Of a stretch of DNA of 64,000 nucleotides, positions 19,573 to 28,792 are shown one piece after another. The stretch's first letter is position 1. The number at the start of each line of letters is the position of its first letter. A program made the translations under genes and the position numbers. The notes beneath the pieces are model-generated. The model saw only the letters and a list, made by a program, of their open reading frames with translations, was not told where the DNA came from and did no database searches. The DNA is from Shewanella gelidimarina. Lineage in GTDB: Bacteria > Pseudomonadota > Gammaproteobacteria > Enterobacterales > Shewanellaceae. The stretch lies in contig NZ_JAKIKW010000003.1 of NCBI RefSeq assembly GCF_023283945.1, positions 248,001 to 312,000 on the forward strand, read 5' to 3'.

Positions 19573-20196
19573 ATGCTGCGTTATGTATTAATTATTGTAT
19601 TATCGATAATTTCTTTGCCTAGTCTGGCGACTCCGAAAGCGGTAGACGTCTATACTCAAGAGCAACTTGTTGATTTAATTCGTACCAAAAGCTATTTAAC
19701 CCAAGTTAAAGGCGATGACTGTCAAATTGTAGAAGATATTGAAGCAAGAGCTGAAGTACTAAAGCAGCCTTTGTATCAGTATCTTTGGGCTGAAATGCTC
19801 AATCATGGGATCTGCGTAAAGGCGAATCCGCCGCGTGGGATCTCAATGTTAAAAACCTCAGCAGAGCAAGGCAGTGCTGAAGCCATGGTTAGAATGGCAG
19901 AGTATTACCATGACGGTAAATTCGTCATGGAAGATAAAGAACGTGCTGTGCACTATGTGCTACCAGCAGCCGCGACAGGTGATTTACCTGCGCGAATGAT
20001 GTTGGTTCGGTTATTTGGTGAAGGCTATGGTAGCCCCCGCGATTATGAAACTGGTTTTCATTGGCTATACAACGAAGTTTTTAGCGATGAAACGGTACAA
20101 ACCGAAGCAACCAATTTGTTAAAGGTGTTAGAGGCAAAAATGCCGCCCAGCGCAATAGCTAGGGCAAAGAAAGAACACCTGAGAACGCAACAATAA
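19573..20196 (+). CDS. motX: Polar flagellar sodium-motor protein MotX
   Basis: 207 residues. Signal peptide 1-20 (cleavage after SLA), then YTQEQLVDLIR...YLTQVKGDDCQIVEDIEARA, matching remembered Vibrio MotX, and Sel1-like repeats (about 75-165) in which MAEYYHDGKFV...AVHYVLPAAATGD is typical. MotX with MotY forms the periplasmic T-ring that anchors the Na+-driven stator PomAB. ATG 19573 is preceded by GAGAG; a TTG four codons earlier is in frame. Adjacent to purA and rnr as I recall for S. oneidensis. No other flagellar gene is in the window. The alternative is a generic Sel1-repeat protein. Confidence 0.87.
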   Translation: MLRYVLIIVLSIISLPSLATPKAVDVYTQEQLVDLIRTKSYLTQVKGDDCQIVEDIEARAEVLKQPLYQYLWAEMLNHGICVKANPPRGISMLKTSAEQGSAEAMVRMAEYYHDGKFVMEDKERAVHYVLPAAATGDLPARMMLVRLFGEGYGSPRDYETGFHWLYNEVFSDETVQTEATNLLKVLEAKMPPSAIARAKKEHLRTQQ

Positions 20197-20236
20197 GCAT
20201 AGCTCAGAGCAGCCATGCCAATAATTTGGAAAATGA

Positions 20237-22699
20237 ATGATACAAGATCCGCATATTAAGCGAGAGCAAGAAAACTACGAGAATCCGATCCCAAGTCGTG
20301 AGTATATTTTAGAATACTTACGCTCTCAAACGTCACCACTCACCCGTGAACACATTGCAAACGCACTTAAAATCGAAGGCGAAGAACAGCTAGAAGCTAT
20401 CCGTCGTCGGTTACGTGCAATGGAGCGTGACGGTGAACTCGTATTTACTCGCGGTAAATCATATGGCTTACCAGAAAGAATGGATTTGCTAACCGGCACC
20501 GTCATAGGCCATCGTGATGGCTTTGGATTCTTAAAGTTAGTAGAGGGTGGAGACGACCTTTATATTAATAACCGTGACATGATGATGTATTTTCACGGTG
20601 ACAAAGTACTGGCACAAAAAGCCGGCGTTGACCGTAAAGGGCGTCGTGAAGCTAGAATTGTACGCTTAGTTGAACAGCGGAGCGCCGCACTCGTTGGCCG
20701 CTTCCATCTTGATGCTGGTATGGGGTTCGTTATCGCTGACGATCGTCGTGTCACTCAAGAGATACTGATCGCTGAAGAAGACCGTTTAGGCGCACGACAA
20801 GGCGATATCGTTGTTTTAGAACTAACTCGTCGACCTGGACGCTATGTCAAAGCGGCCGCAAAAGTGACCGAAGTACTTGGCCAGCAAATGGCGCCGGGCA
20901 TGGAAATTGAAATAGCACTGCGCAATTATGACTTACCACATGAGTGGTCTGCACTGATTGAAAAGAAGCTTAAAAAGATCCCTGATGAAGTGACCGATGC
21001 GGATAAAGAAGGTCGTGTCGATCTACGTCAATTGCCTTTAGTCACTATTGATGGTGAAGACGCGCGAGACTTTGATGACGCCGTTTACGCCGAGAAGAAA
21101 AAGTCAGGCGGCTGGCGCTTATGGGTGGCCATTGCTGATGTGAGCCATTATGTGCGCACAGAGTCAGCATTAGACAGAGAAGCCCGTTCACGCGGCAACT
21201 CGGTTTACTTCCCGTCGCAAGTGATCCCGATGTTGCCAGAGAAGATCTCTAATGGATTGTGTTCTTTGATGCCTGAGGTCGATCGCCTATGCATGGTTGC
21301 AGAGATGACCATCTCTGCCGCTGGCAAGTTATCAGGATATAAGTTTTACCCTGGCGTTATGCACTCTCATGCTCGTCTAACCTATACCCAGGTAGCGGAT
21401 ATGCTTGAAGGCGGTGAGGTGAGTGATAAGCTTAAACCTATCTTCCCTCATCTGCAGACACTGCAATCTCTGTATCTGACATTAGATGGCATTCGTGCAG
21501 ACCGTGGTGCTATTGCTTTTGAAACCACAGAAACGCAGTTTGTATTTAATGAACAGCGTAAAATCGATAAAATCATACCGCGTAATCGTAATCAAGCGCA
21601 TAAGATCATTGAAGAATGCATGATTTTAGCCAATGTTGCCTCTGCTAAGTTTGTCAAAAAGCACAAAGGTGAAGTGTTATATCGCGTGCATGAATCGCCG
21701 TCGGAGCAAAAGCTAACCAACTTTAAGGATTTCCTTAAAGAGCGTGGCTTGACGATGGAGGGCGGACTTGAGCCGACACCAAAAGATTACCAAGCGGTAA
21801 TGGAGCAAATTGCCGACAGACCGGATGCTGAGCTTATTCAAATAATGTTGCTGCGTTCAATGAAGCAAGCAACATATACCCCCGATAACGAAGGCCATTT
21901 CGGTCTAGCATTGGAAGAGTATTCGCACTTTACTTCGCCAATTCGCCGTTACCCTGACTTGATTTTGCACCGAGTGATCCGTTACTTGTTAGCAAAAGAA
22001 GAGGGCGATCTCGCCGACCAGTGGACTGCTGACGGTGGTTTCCAATACAAGATTGAAGAACTTGATCAGCTGGGTGTTGAGTGTTCTACCACAGAGCGAC
22101 GCGCAGATGAAGCCACTCGAGATGTGAGTGATTGGCTCAAATGTGAGTTTATGCAAGACCATGTGGGTGACACGTTTGAAGCTGTTATCGCCTCCGTGAC
22201 TCACTTTGGTATGTTCGTACGCCTTAATGATCTATTCATCGACGGCTTAGTGCATATCTCAAGCCTTGGCAGTGATTATTATCAGTACGATAATATGCGC
22301 CAACGTCTAGTCGGTGAAGCATCTGGGCAAGTGTATCAAATTGGCGATACGGTCACGGTAAAAGTGGCGGCCGTCAATCTCGATGATCGCCAAATCGACC
22401 TGATGATGGAAGGTGACTCTGCTGGCGGAAAACGCCGTAAGCCGAGTAAGCCAATGACCGCCAGAGAGCGCGTCAATCGTGAAGGCGCTAAGATTGCCGA
22501 TAAAGAAAAGAGCGCTTCTAAAGGCAAACGTTCAAGTGGTGGTAGAAGTGGATCCAAAGCAACATCGGGTTCAAAATTTGCAACCAAAAACAAATCAAGC
22601 AGTGGTAGCCAAGCTCCCACGACTAAGACCAAAGCTTCAGCAACAAAGCCTTCGGCTAAAAAAGCCAAGCCAGCGAAGCGTAAAACGAGTAAGAAATAG
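20237..22699 (+). CDS. rnr: Ribonuclease R
   Basis: 820-residue 3'-to-5' exoribonuclease that degrades structured RNA and helps in cold response and tmRNA processing. N-terminal helix-turn-helix (about 20-85), two cold-shock domains, the RNB catalytic domain with [16 protein letters not shown] (metal-binding Asp cluster near 275-290) and [20 protein letters not shown], an S1 domain (about 650-730), and a long Lys/Ser/Ala-rich tail (about 735-820). The N-terminus aligns with E. coli RNase R. Its stop is directly followed by the rlmB start, so the two are co-translated. Confidence 0.97.
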   Translation: MIQDPHIKREQENYENPIPSREYILEYLRSQTSPLTREHIANALKIEGEEQLEAIRRRLRAMERDGELVFTRGKSYGLPERMDLLTGTVIGHRDGFGFLKLVEGGDDLYINNRDMMMYFHGDKVLAQKAGVDRKGRREARIVRLVEQRSAALVGRFHLDAGMGFVIADDRRVTQEILIAEEDRLGARQGDIVVLELTRRPGRYVKAAAKVTEVLGQQMAPGMEIEIALRNYDLPHEWSALIEKKLKKIPDEVTDADKEGRVDLRQLPLVTIDGEDARDFDDAVYAEKKKSGGWRLWVAIADVSHYVRTESALDREARSRGNSVYFPSQVIPMLPEKISNGLCSLMPEVDRLCMVAEMTISAAGKLSGYKFYPGVMHSHARLTYTQVADMLEGGEVSDKLKPIFPHLQTLQSLYLTLDGIRADRGAIAFETTETQFVFNEQRKIDKIIPRNRNQAHKIIEECMILANVASAKFVKKHKGEVLYRVHESPSEQKLTNFKDFLKERGLTMEGGLEPTPKDYQAVMEQIADRPDAELIQIMLLRSMKQATYTPDNEGHFGLALEEYSHFTSPIRRYPDLILHRVIRYLLAKEEGDLADQWTADGGFQYKIEELDQLGVECSTTERRADEATRDVSDWLKCEFMQDHVGDTFEAVIASVTHFGMFVRLNDLFIDGLVHISSLGSDYYQYDNMRQRLVGEASGQVYQIGDTVTVKVAAVNLDDRQIDLMMEGDSAGGKRRKPSKPMTARERVNREGAKIADKEKSASKGKRSSGGRSGSKATSGSKFATKNKSSSGSQAPTTKTKASATKPSAKKAKPAKRKTSKK

Positions 22700-23449
22700 A
22701 TGAAAAAGCAAGATATTACCTTTGGTTTGCATGCCGTTGAATCTGTATTACAGAATAGCCCTGAGCGTGTTATCGAAATGTGGGTGTTACAAGGACGCGA
22801 TGATAAGCGACTGACTCCAATATTAGAAATTGCAGCAGAATGGGGCGTGACAATACAGTATGCGTCACGTAAAGCGTTAGATGAGAAGTCTGCTGGCGGT
22901 CAACACCAAGGTGTTGTCGCTAAAGTAAAAGTGGCCAAAATTCTCAATGACAGCGATCTCAATGCGATGTTGGAAGAAACTGAAACGCCTTTCTTATTGA
23001 TTTTGGACGGAGTAACCGATCCACACAATTTGGGTGCTTGTTTACGTAACGCCGATGCTGCAGGTGTACAAGGTATTATTGTACCGAAAGATAACTCTGT
23101 TGGTTTGACACCCGTTGTCAGCAAAGTGGCTTGCGGCGCCGCTGAGATTGTCCCGTTATATCAAGTGACTAACCTGGCACGAACCATGCGTAGTTTACAG
23201 GATAAAGGTATATGGATTATTGGCGCGGCAGGTGAAGCTGATTGTGAGCTTTATCAAGCAAGTCTAACGGGCCCTATTGCTATTGCGATGGGCTCAGAAG
23301 ACAAAGGCCTTCGCCGTCTAACACGCGAGAGTTGTGACTCTCTAGTGTCTATTCCTATGGCGGGTAGTGTTTCAAGCTTGAACGTGTCAGTGGCGACTGG
23401 TGTCTGCTTATTCGAAGCGGTACGTCAACGTCTTACTAAGACTAAGTAA
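22700..23449 (+). CDS. rlmB: 23S rRNA Gm2251 2'-O-methyltransferase RlmB
   Basis: 249-residue SPOUT-class methyltransferase that modifies G2251 in the peptidyl-transferase P loop. N-terminal L30e-like substrate domain (1-75) and a SpoU domain with motif 1 [16 protein letters not shown], motif 2 [11 protein letters not shown] and motif 3 [18 protein letters not shown] forming the knot. The ATG follows the rnr stop with no gap, the same rnr-rlmB order as in E. coli. Confidence 0.97.
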   Translation: MKKQDITFGLHAVESVLQNSPERVIEMWVLQGRDDKRLTPILEIAAEWGVTIQYASRKALDEKSAGGQHQGVVAKVKVAKILNDSDLNAMLEETETPFLLILDGVTDPHNLGACLRNADAAGVQGIIVPKDNSVGLTPVVSKVACGAAEIVPLYQVTNLARTMRSLQDKGIWIIGAAGEADCELYQASLTGPIAIAMGSEDKGLRRLTRESCDSLVSIPMAGSVSSLNVSVATGVCLFEAVRQRLTKTK

Positions 23450-23492
23450 GCAAGCTATTACGGTCTAGTTTTCCGTAGAAGCGCTTAATATT

Positions 23493-23530
23493 AAATGCCG
23501 ATGGGGTTTGTGCCTCATCGGCATTTTTGT
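23493..23530 (+). terminator. Rho-independent terminator of rnr-rlmB
   Basis: 14-bp stem AAATGCCGATGGGG with CCTCATCGGCATTT (one G-U pair), 6-base loop, then TTGT. Lies 44 bases beyond rlmB. Confidence 0.8.
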
Positions 23531-23680
23531 ATTTGGCGTTATCACATTGAATGTGTGCTTTCCTTAGCTTGAATCCCCACTGAATGAACAGATACTTAAT
23601 GTAATTGGCATGACTGCTATTTAACTTTTATACAACATGCAGTAACTTAGTCGGACTCACTAGAAGAACAGGATGTCTCA

Positions 23681-25771
23681 ATGCGAAATCAAATTTTATC
23701 CTTATGCGTGCTAAGTTCAATTGCCGCAGCAGCCCCGACTTTTGCTGAGGAAGATAAATACCTATGGCTGGAAGATGTAGAGGGCGCGAAGCCTTTGGAG
23801 TGGGTTAAGCAACAAAATGCTATCTCCGCCAAGGAGATCAAAGCCTATAAAGGCTTTGATGGATTAGTCAGCAACAGTTTAGCGATTCTGAACAATAAGG
23901 AACGCATCCCGTATGCAAGCCGCATGGATGGCTTTCTGTATAACTTTTGGAAAGATGAAAACCACGTGCGCGGTATTTATCGTCGAACGACAATGGAAGA
24001 GTACACCAAGGCTGAACCTAAATGGGAGACGGTGTTAGATATTGATGCTTTAGGCAAAGCTGAAGGCGTTAAGTGGGTCTATAAAGGCATGAGTTGTCGT
24101 TATCCCGATTATGACCGTTGTCTGGTGTCGCTATCACGCGGTGGAGCGGATGCGGTTGAGGTACGGGAGTTTGATTTAACGAGTAAGTCATTTGTAGATA
24201 AAAAGCAGCAGCCTTTTGCCTTAGATGAAGCTAAATCTAGTGTTAGTTGGATAGATAAAAACACTGTTTTTGTTGGAACTGATTTTGCTGATGGCAACAG
24301 TCTTACTGATTCTGGCTATCCTCGAGTGGTTAAGCAGTGGCAGCGAGGAACACCTTTATCTGCTGCAAAAACTATTTTTAGCGGCGATAAAACATCAGTA
24401 GCAGTCTCCGGTTATGTCATCTATGACGACCAGAAATCGCTACAGTTAGTGTCTGAAAGCCTTACTTTTTATACCGCGCAGCACTATGCATATCGCAACG
24501 ACAAACTCATCGCTTTGCCATTGCCAATGGATACGGATATTAAAGGCTATTTCAATGATCAGCTTTATATCGAACTTAAAAGTGACTTAACAATAGCAGG
24601 TAAGACTTTTAAGCAAGGCGCCATTGTTTACACGGATCTCGATAAGCTTATTGCACAGAAACCAGAATTTAGTGTCCTGGTTGAGCCAACTGCAACCGCT
24701 TCAATTTCACAAGTACGATTCACTAAAAGCACCATTCTTATTACTTGGCTCGATAACGTCAAAAGTAAGTTGATGCGTTACGTGCAAAAGAAGGGTCAAT
24801 GGCAAGCCGAACAAGCCCCATTTGCGGTAAACGGCACATTGAGTGTGTTTGGTGGTGAAGATAACAGTGATGAGGTTTTTGTCGATTACACCAGCTTCTT
24901 GGAGCCAGCAAGTCTGTATTTGTTCGATAGCAACAGCATGAAGGCTAAAAAGATAAAGGCAATGAAACAGCAGTTTGCTGCTGATAAGTTTGAGACTAAG
25001 CAATATTTTGCTAAATCGAAGGACGGCACTAAAGTGCCTTACTTTGTGGTCATGGCTAAAGATCTGACGCTAGATGGCACTAACCCAACATTACTTTACG
25101 GCTATGGCGGCTTTGAAATCTCATTACGACCATCATATTCAGCAACCATCGGTAAAAATTGGCTTGAGCAAGGCGGTGTATATGTCTTGGCTAATATTCG
25201 CGGTGGTGGTGAATATGGCCCCGCATGGCATCAAGCAGCACTCAAAGAAAATCGTCATAAAGCTTATGAAGATTTTGAAGCCATAGCGCAGGATTTAATT
25301 GCCAGAAAAATCACCTCAAGTCAACATTTAGGGATCCAAGGTGGTAGCAATGGCGGCCTACTTATGGGCGCGGCGTTTACGCGTAAGCCAGAGCTATATA
25401 ATGCGGTAGTTTGCCAAGTGCCGTTGCTTGATATGAAGCGCTACAATAAATTGCTCGCGGGGGCGAGTTGGATGGGCGAATATGGCGACCCAGATATCCC
25501 TGCTGAGTGGGATTACATTAAAGGATTCTCGCCATACCATAATTTAAAGGCGAACACGGCTTACCCTAAAGTGTTCTTTACCACTTCAACTCGAGATGAT
25601 CGTGTTCATCCTGCTCATGCACGTAAAATGGTGGCGAAAATGGAAGGCATGGGGATAGACGTCTTGTATTACGAAAATATAGAGGGTGGTCATGCCGGGG
25701 CGGCAGATAATAATCAAGCTGCTGAATTAAGCTCAATGGTCTATGCCTATTTAATGCAACAACTTAAGTAG
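23681..25771 (+). CDS. Exported prolyl oligopeptidase family serine peptidase (S9A)
   Basis: 696 residues: signal peptide 1-22 (cleavage near TFA), a seven-bladed propeller (about 80-410), and an alpha/beta-hydrolase domain with nucleophile Ser in QGGSNGGLLMG, Asp in STRDDRVHPAH and His in IEGGHAGAAD. The N-terminal YLWLEDVEGAKPLEWVKQQN is the S9A signature. It should cleave short proline-containing peptides in the periplasm. Monocistronic in appearance. Substrate preference (prolyl oligopeptidase or oligopeptidase B-like) is not settled by the sequence. Confidence 0.92.
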   Translation: MRNQILSLCVLSSIAAAAPTFAEEDKYLWLEDVEGAKPLEWVKQQNAISAKEIKAYKGFDGLVSNSLAILNNKERIPYASRMDGFLYNFWKDENHVRGIYRRTTMEEYTKAEPKWETVLDIDALGKAEGVKWVYKGMSCRYPDYDRCLVSLSRGGADAVEVREFDLTSKSFVDKKQQPFALDEAKSSVSWIDKNTVFVGTDFADGNSLTDSGYPRVVKQWQRGTPLSAAKTIFSGDKTSVAVSGYVIYDDQKSLQLVSESLTFYTAQHYAYRNDKLIALPLPMDTDIKGYFNDQLYIELKSDLTIAGKTFKQGAIVYTDLDKLIAQKPEFSVLVEPTATASISQVRFTKSTILITWLDNVKSKLMRYVQKKGQWQAEQAPFAVNGTLSVFGGEDNSDEVFVDYTSFLEPASLYLFDSNSMKAKKIKAMKQQFAADKFETKQYFAKSKDGTKVPYFVVMAKDLTLDGTNPTLLYGYGGFEISLRPSYSATIGKNWLEQGGVYVLANIRGGGEYGPAWHQAALKENRHKAYEDFEAIAQDLIARKITSSQHLGIQGGSNGGLLMGAAFTRKPELYNAVVCQVPLLDMKRYNKLLAGASWMGEYGDPDIPAEWDYIKGFSPYHNLKANTAYPKVFFTTSTRDDRVHPAHARKMVAKMEGMGIDVLYYENIEGGHAGAADNNQAAELSSMVYAYLMQQLK

Positions 25772-25960
25772 TCGGGAGGTTAAGCCATTCAGCTAGGCGA
25801 TGCGTGTAAAAACTAATCTTAATGAAGGTGATTATGTTTTTGCTCGTATCGCTCACACTTTGGGATGGCTTTATGATTTGCTTTAATGAATCAACCCGAC
25901 GTTCATTCTCTGCATTGATAGTGTCGAGCCGTAACTTAAGTACTCAAGCCCGTCACATCA

Positions 25961-26704
25961 TTATTGAAAGGTATAAAGTAAATTAAAGGTAGTGATAGTA
26001 TCTGTTTGTTTTGAGCCTTCTGGCACCACCTGAGTGTATTTGATATTGACACCAATTTTGAATGCCCAATCTTGGAAAAGAGTATTTTTGTAGCTCATAT
26101 CTAGGGTTAGCGTGTTGTTATCTTCACCCACTTCTGACGTCAAATCCGCATTCAAAGTCGTATACTCTTGTAGTTTTTGTTCAAACTTTGCTGCGGTACG
26201 GAGAATGACATCTTTATTCGCATCTGGCTCTAGAATGCTATCGGTGGCGATGGGCAAGTTATATCGATAACCAGGACCGACTTCTAAGCTTAATTTGGTA
26301 CTCGAGTTAGCAATGGCATCGAAACCATAACCACCTGATATTGTTGATATACGCGTATAACTACCAAATTTATCCCAAGTGAAATCACCTCGACCATAAA
26401 CATAGCCACTGTAGAGTTTATAACTTGATTGCAGTTGTAGCTCATACTTTTCAGAGGTGGTCTTTTCATCATCGGCGGCAAAGTAGGCTTTAAAAGTGCC
26501 CTCTTGTCGTGTCGCGTCAGTGTCATAAACAATTTTTGTTCTGCCGTTAAAGCTGCTCGATTGAGTGTTGCCCGTATTGAGTTGAAAGCCCGCTTCAATT
26601 TCAGCGGTTAAGTCACTTGGTGGCTCTTGATAGTCAGGCGGTACCAGTGCAAAGGCCGCTGGAGAGCAACAAAGAGCGAAGACTGCAATGAGGATTCTAG
26701 ACAT
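25961..26704 (-). CDS. DUF481 outer-membrane beta-barrel protein (YdiY-like)
   Basis: 247 residues from ATG 26704, which gives a clean signal peptide (MSRILIAVFALCCSPAAFA). The mature protein has repeated alternating amphipathic strands typical of a salt-induced YdiY/DUF481 barrel: EAGFQLNTGNTQSSSFNGRTKIVYD, LGVNIKY-type C-terminal strand and a terminal aromatic FNLLYTFQ for outer-membrane insertion. A start 15 codons upstream is in frame but would bury the signal peptide. Function unknown. Confidence 0.85.
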   Translation of the reverse strand: MSRILIAVFALCCSPAAFALVPPDYQEPPSDLTAEIEAGFQLNTGNTQSSSFNGRTKIVYDTDATRQEGTFKAYFAADDEKTTSEKYELQLQSSYKLYSGYVYGRGDFTWDKFGSYTRISTISGGYGFDAIANSSTKLSLEVGPGYRYNLPIATDSILEPDANKDVILRTAAKFEQKLQEYTTLNADLTSEVGEDNNTLTLDMSYKNTLFQDWAFKIGVNIKYTQVVPEGSKQTDTITTFNLLYTFQ

Positions 26705-27059
26705 TATTATTATTCTTGGAGTGCCGTTTAAAGTTGAAAGTAAAATCAATTAACCCGACATCATACCTAGAATCAGCAACAGCGCAAACAGATTCCAGCT
26801 TGTTACTTATGGCGATTGGATGACTCTATTACCTATCAGCAACCTTATACATGAGCTATAAACAACTTCAGTTAATGCATGTAGGCAGGGCTTGTGTATT
26901 AAATTAAGAGTAATTGCAGCATAGGGTAATTATTGCTTGAATTGTGCCGCTAGTTTATGTAAGATTCCGCGGCTTAAATCAGTCACTTTAATTAGTTCCT
27001 TGCCTCTATTAGGTTTGACTGAGCCAACAACGAGGCTAGATAACCGTAAGGAGCAAAAA
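26705..27059. other. Divergent region between the DUF481 gene and rpsF
   Basis: 355 bases without a supported gene. The right third carries the rpsF promoter (26937-26965) and an approximately 95-base leader. The leader contains GCCTC (27003) and GAGGC (27032) that could close a stem; S6/S18 operons in many bacteria have a leader bound by the S6-S18 complex, but I could not confirm that motif here. Confidence 0.45.
26937..26965 (+). promoter_or_regulatory. Sigma70-type promoter of rpsF operon
   Basis: TTGAAT (26937-26942) and TAAGAT (26960-26965) with a 17-base spacer, about 95 bases upstream of the rpsF ATG. Both hexamers match sigma70 consensus at four or more positions. Confidence 0.55.
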
Positions 27060-27479
27060 ATGCGTCATTATGAAATCGTATTTTTAGTTCACCCTGATCA
27101 GAGTGAGCAAGTGCCAGGTATGATCGAGCGTTACACTGGTTTAATTACCGAAGCTGGTGGCCAAGTCCACCGTTTAGAAGATTGGGGCCGTCGTCAATTG
27201 GCTTACCCAATCATCGAGTTGCATAAAGCTCACTACGTTCTTATTAACGTAGAAGCGACTGCAGAAACGGTTGAAGAACTAGAAACAGCTTTCCGTTTCA
27301 ACGACGCTGTTTTGCGTAGCATGGTTATGCGTACTAAAGCTGCCATGACTGAAGCATCTCCAATGGCTAAAGCTAAAGACGAACGCGATACACGTCGTTC
27401 ATCTGAAGAGCGTGCACCAGCACCTCGTGCAGAAGCTACTGAAGAAGTTAAAGAAAGCGCTGAAAACACTGCTGAGTAA
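27060..27479 (+). CDS. rpsF: 30S ribosomal protein S6
   Basis: 139 residues from ATG 27060, preceded by AAGGAG 6-7 bases upstream and giving the family N-terminus [19 protein letters not shown]. Ferredoxin-like S6 fold (1-100), then an acidic, Ala/Glu-rich tail (about 105-139), as in E. coli where RimK adds glutamates. A longer in-frame extension upstream crosses the promoter and is not used. First gene of rpsF-priB-rpsR-rplI. Confidence 0.97.
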   Translation: MRHYEIVFLVHPDQSEQVPGMIERYTGLITEAGGQVHRLEDWGRRQLAYPIIELHKAHYVLINVEATAETVEELETAFRFNDAVLRSMVMRTKAAMTEASPMAKAKDERDTRRSSEERAPAPRAEATEEVKESAENTAE

Positions 27480-27487
27480 GTTTTTTT

Positions 27488-28032
<545 letters not shown>

Positions 28033-28058
28033 ACTGCATTAATTTAGAGGAATATAAA

Positions 28059-28511
28059 ATGAACGTTATTTTACTTGATAAAATCGCTAACCTAGGCAAC
28101 TTGGGTGACCAAGTTTCTGTAAAATCAGGTTACGCACGTAACTTCCTTTTACCACTAGGTAAAGCTGTTGTTGCTAACGCTGCTAACACTGAAGTCTTTG
28201 AAGCACGTCGTGCTGAATTAGAAACTAAGTTAGCTGGCCAATTAGCTGCTGCTACATCTCGTGCAGAGATCATCAATGCACTTGAGTCTGTTGTTATCGC
28301 TTCTAAAGCTGGTGACGAAGGCAAGCTATTTGGATCTATTGGTAACCGTGACGTAGCTGATGCAGTTACTGCTGCTGGCGTTAAGCTTGCTAAAAGCGAA
28401 GTACGTCTACCATTAGGTGCATTGCGCAACACTGGTGACTTTGAAGTTGAAGTTCAACTTCATACTGAAGTTAAAGCTATTGTTAAGATTTCTGTTGTTG
28501 CAGAAGCTTAA
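28059..28511 (+). CDS. rplI: 50S ribosomal protein L9
   Basis: 150 residues, typical length. N-terminal rRNA-binding domain [32 protein letters not shown], a long connecting helix, and the C-terminal domain with [21 protein letters not shown] lies 8 bases upstream of the ATG. Last gene of the operon, followed by a terminator. Confidence 0.98.
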   Translation: MNVILLDKIANLGNLGDQVSVKSGYARNFLLPLGKAVVANAANTEVFEARRAELETKLAGQLAAATSRAEIINALESVVIASKAGDEGKLFGSIGNRDVADAVTAAGVKLAKSEVRLPLGALRNTGDFEVEVQLHTEVKAIVKISVVAEA

Positions 28512-28555
28512 TATATTGCCTTAATACCTTTTTGGTATTAGCAAAGCTTTAATTT

Positions 28556-28593
28556 AAAACACCGCACTAATTTGATTAGCGCGGTGTTTTTTT
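28556..28593 (+). terminator. Rho-independent terminator of rpsF-rplI
   Basis: Stem AAAACACCGCACTAAT with ATTAGCGCGGTGTTTT, one internal mismatch, 3-base loop and a T run. Confidence 0.9.
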
Positions 28594-28600
28594 ATGTCTG

Positions 28601-28717
28601 AAAAGCAGGAAAAGCAGGAAAAGCAGGAATAGCAGGAATAACAGGAATAGCAGGAATAACAGGAATAACAGGAATAACAGGAAAAGCAGGAAAAGCAGGG
28701 AAAGCAAGAAGAGTAGG
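28601..28717. repeat. Nonamer tandem repeat, 13 units
   Basis: Thirteen head-to-tail 9-bp units between the convergent rplI and S46 peptidase genes. Three unit types occur: AAAAGCAGG (units 1-3, 10, 11), AATAGCAGG (4, 6), AATAACAGG (5, 7-9); the last two units are degenerate. No gene covers the array. Confidence 0.95.
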
Positions 28718-28741
28718 GTGATGGAATGATTGTTGTGAATT

Positions 28742-28777
28742 AAAAAGGCATATCAGCTGCGCTGTATATGCCTTTTT
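28742..28777 (-). terminator. Bidirectional hairpin, terminator of the S46 peptidase gene
   Basis: AAAAAGGCATAT (28742-28753) pairs perfectly with ATATGCCTTTTT (28766-28777). Reading leftward it follows the peptidase stop at 28793 and ends in Ts; the symmetric T run means it could also stop rightward readthrough across the nonamer repeat. Confidence 0.8.
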
Positions 28778-28792
28778 CAGTTTTCTATTTGT

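Noticed and set aside
22336..22668. Antisense frame over the rnr tail
   Set aside because: Long frame arises from the repetitive Lys/Ser/Ala codons of the rnr C-terminus; no start signal.
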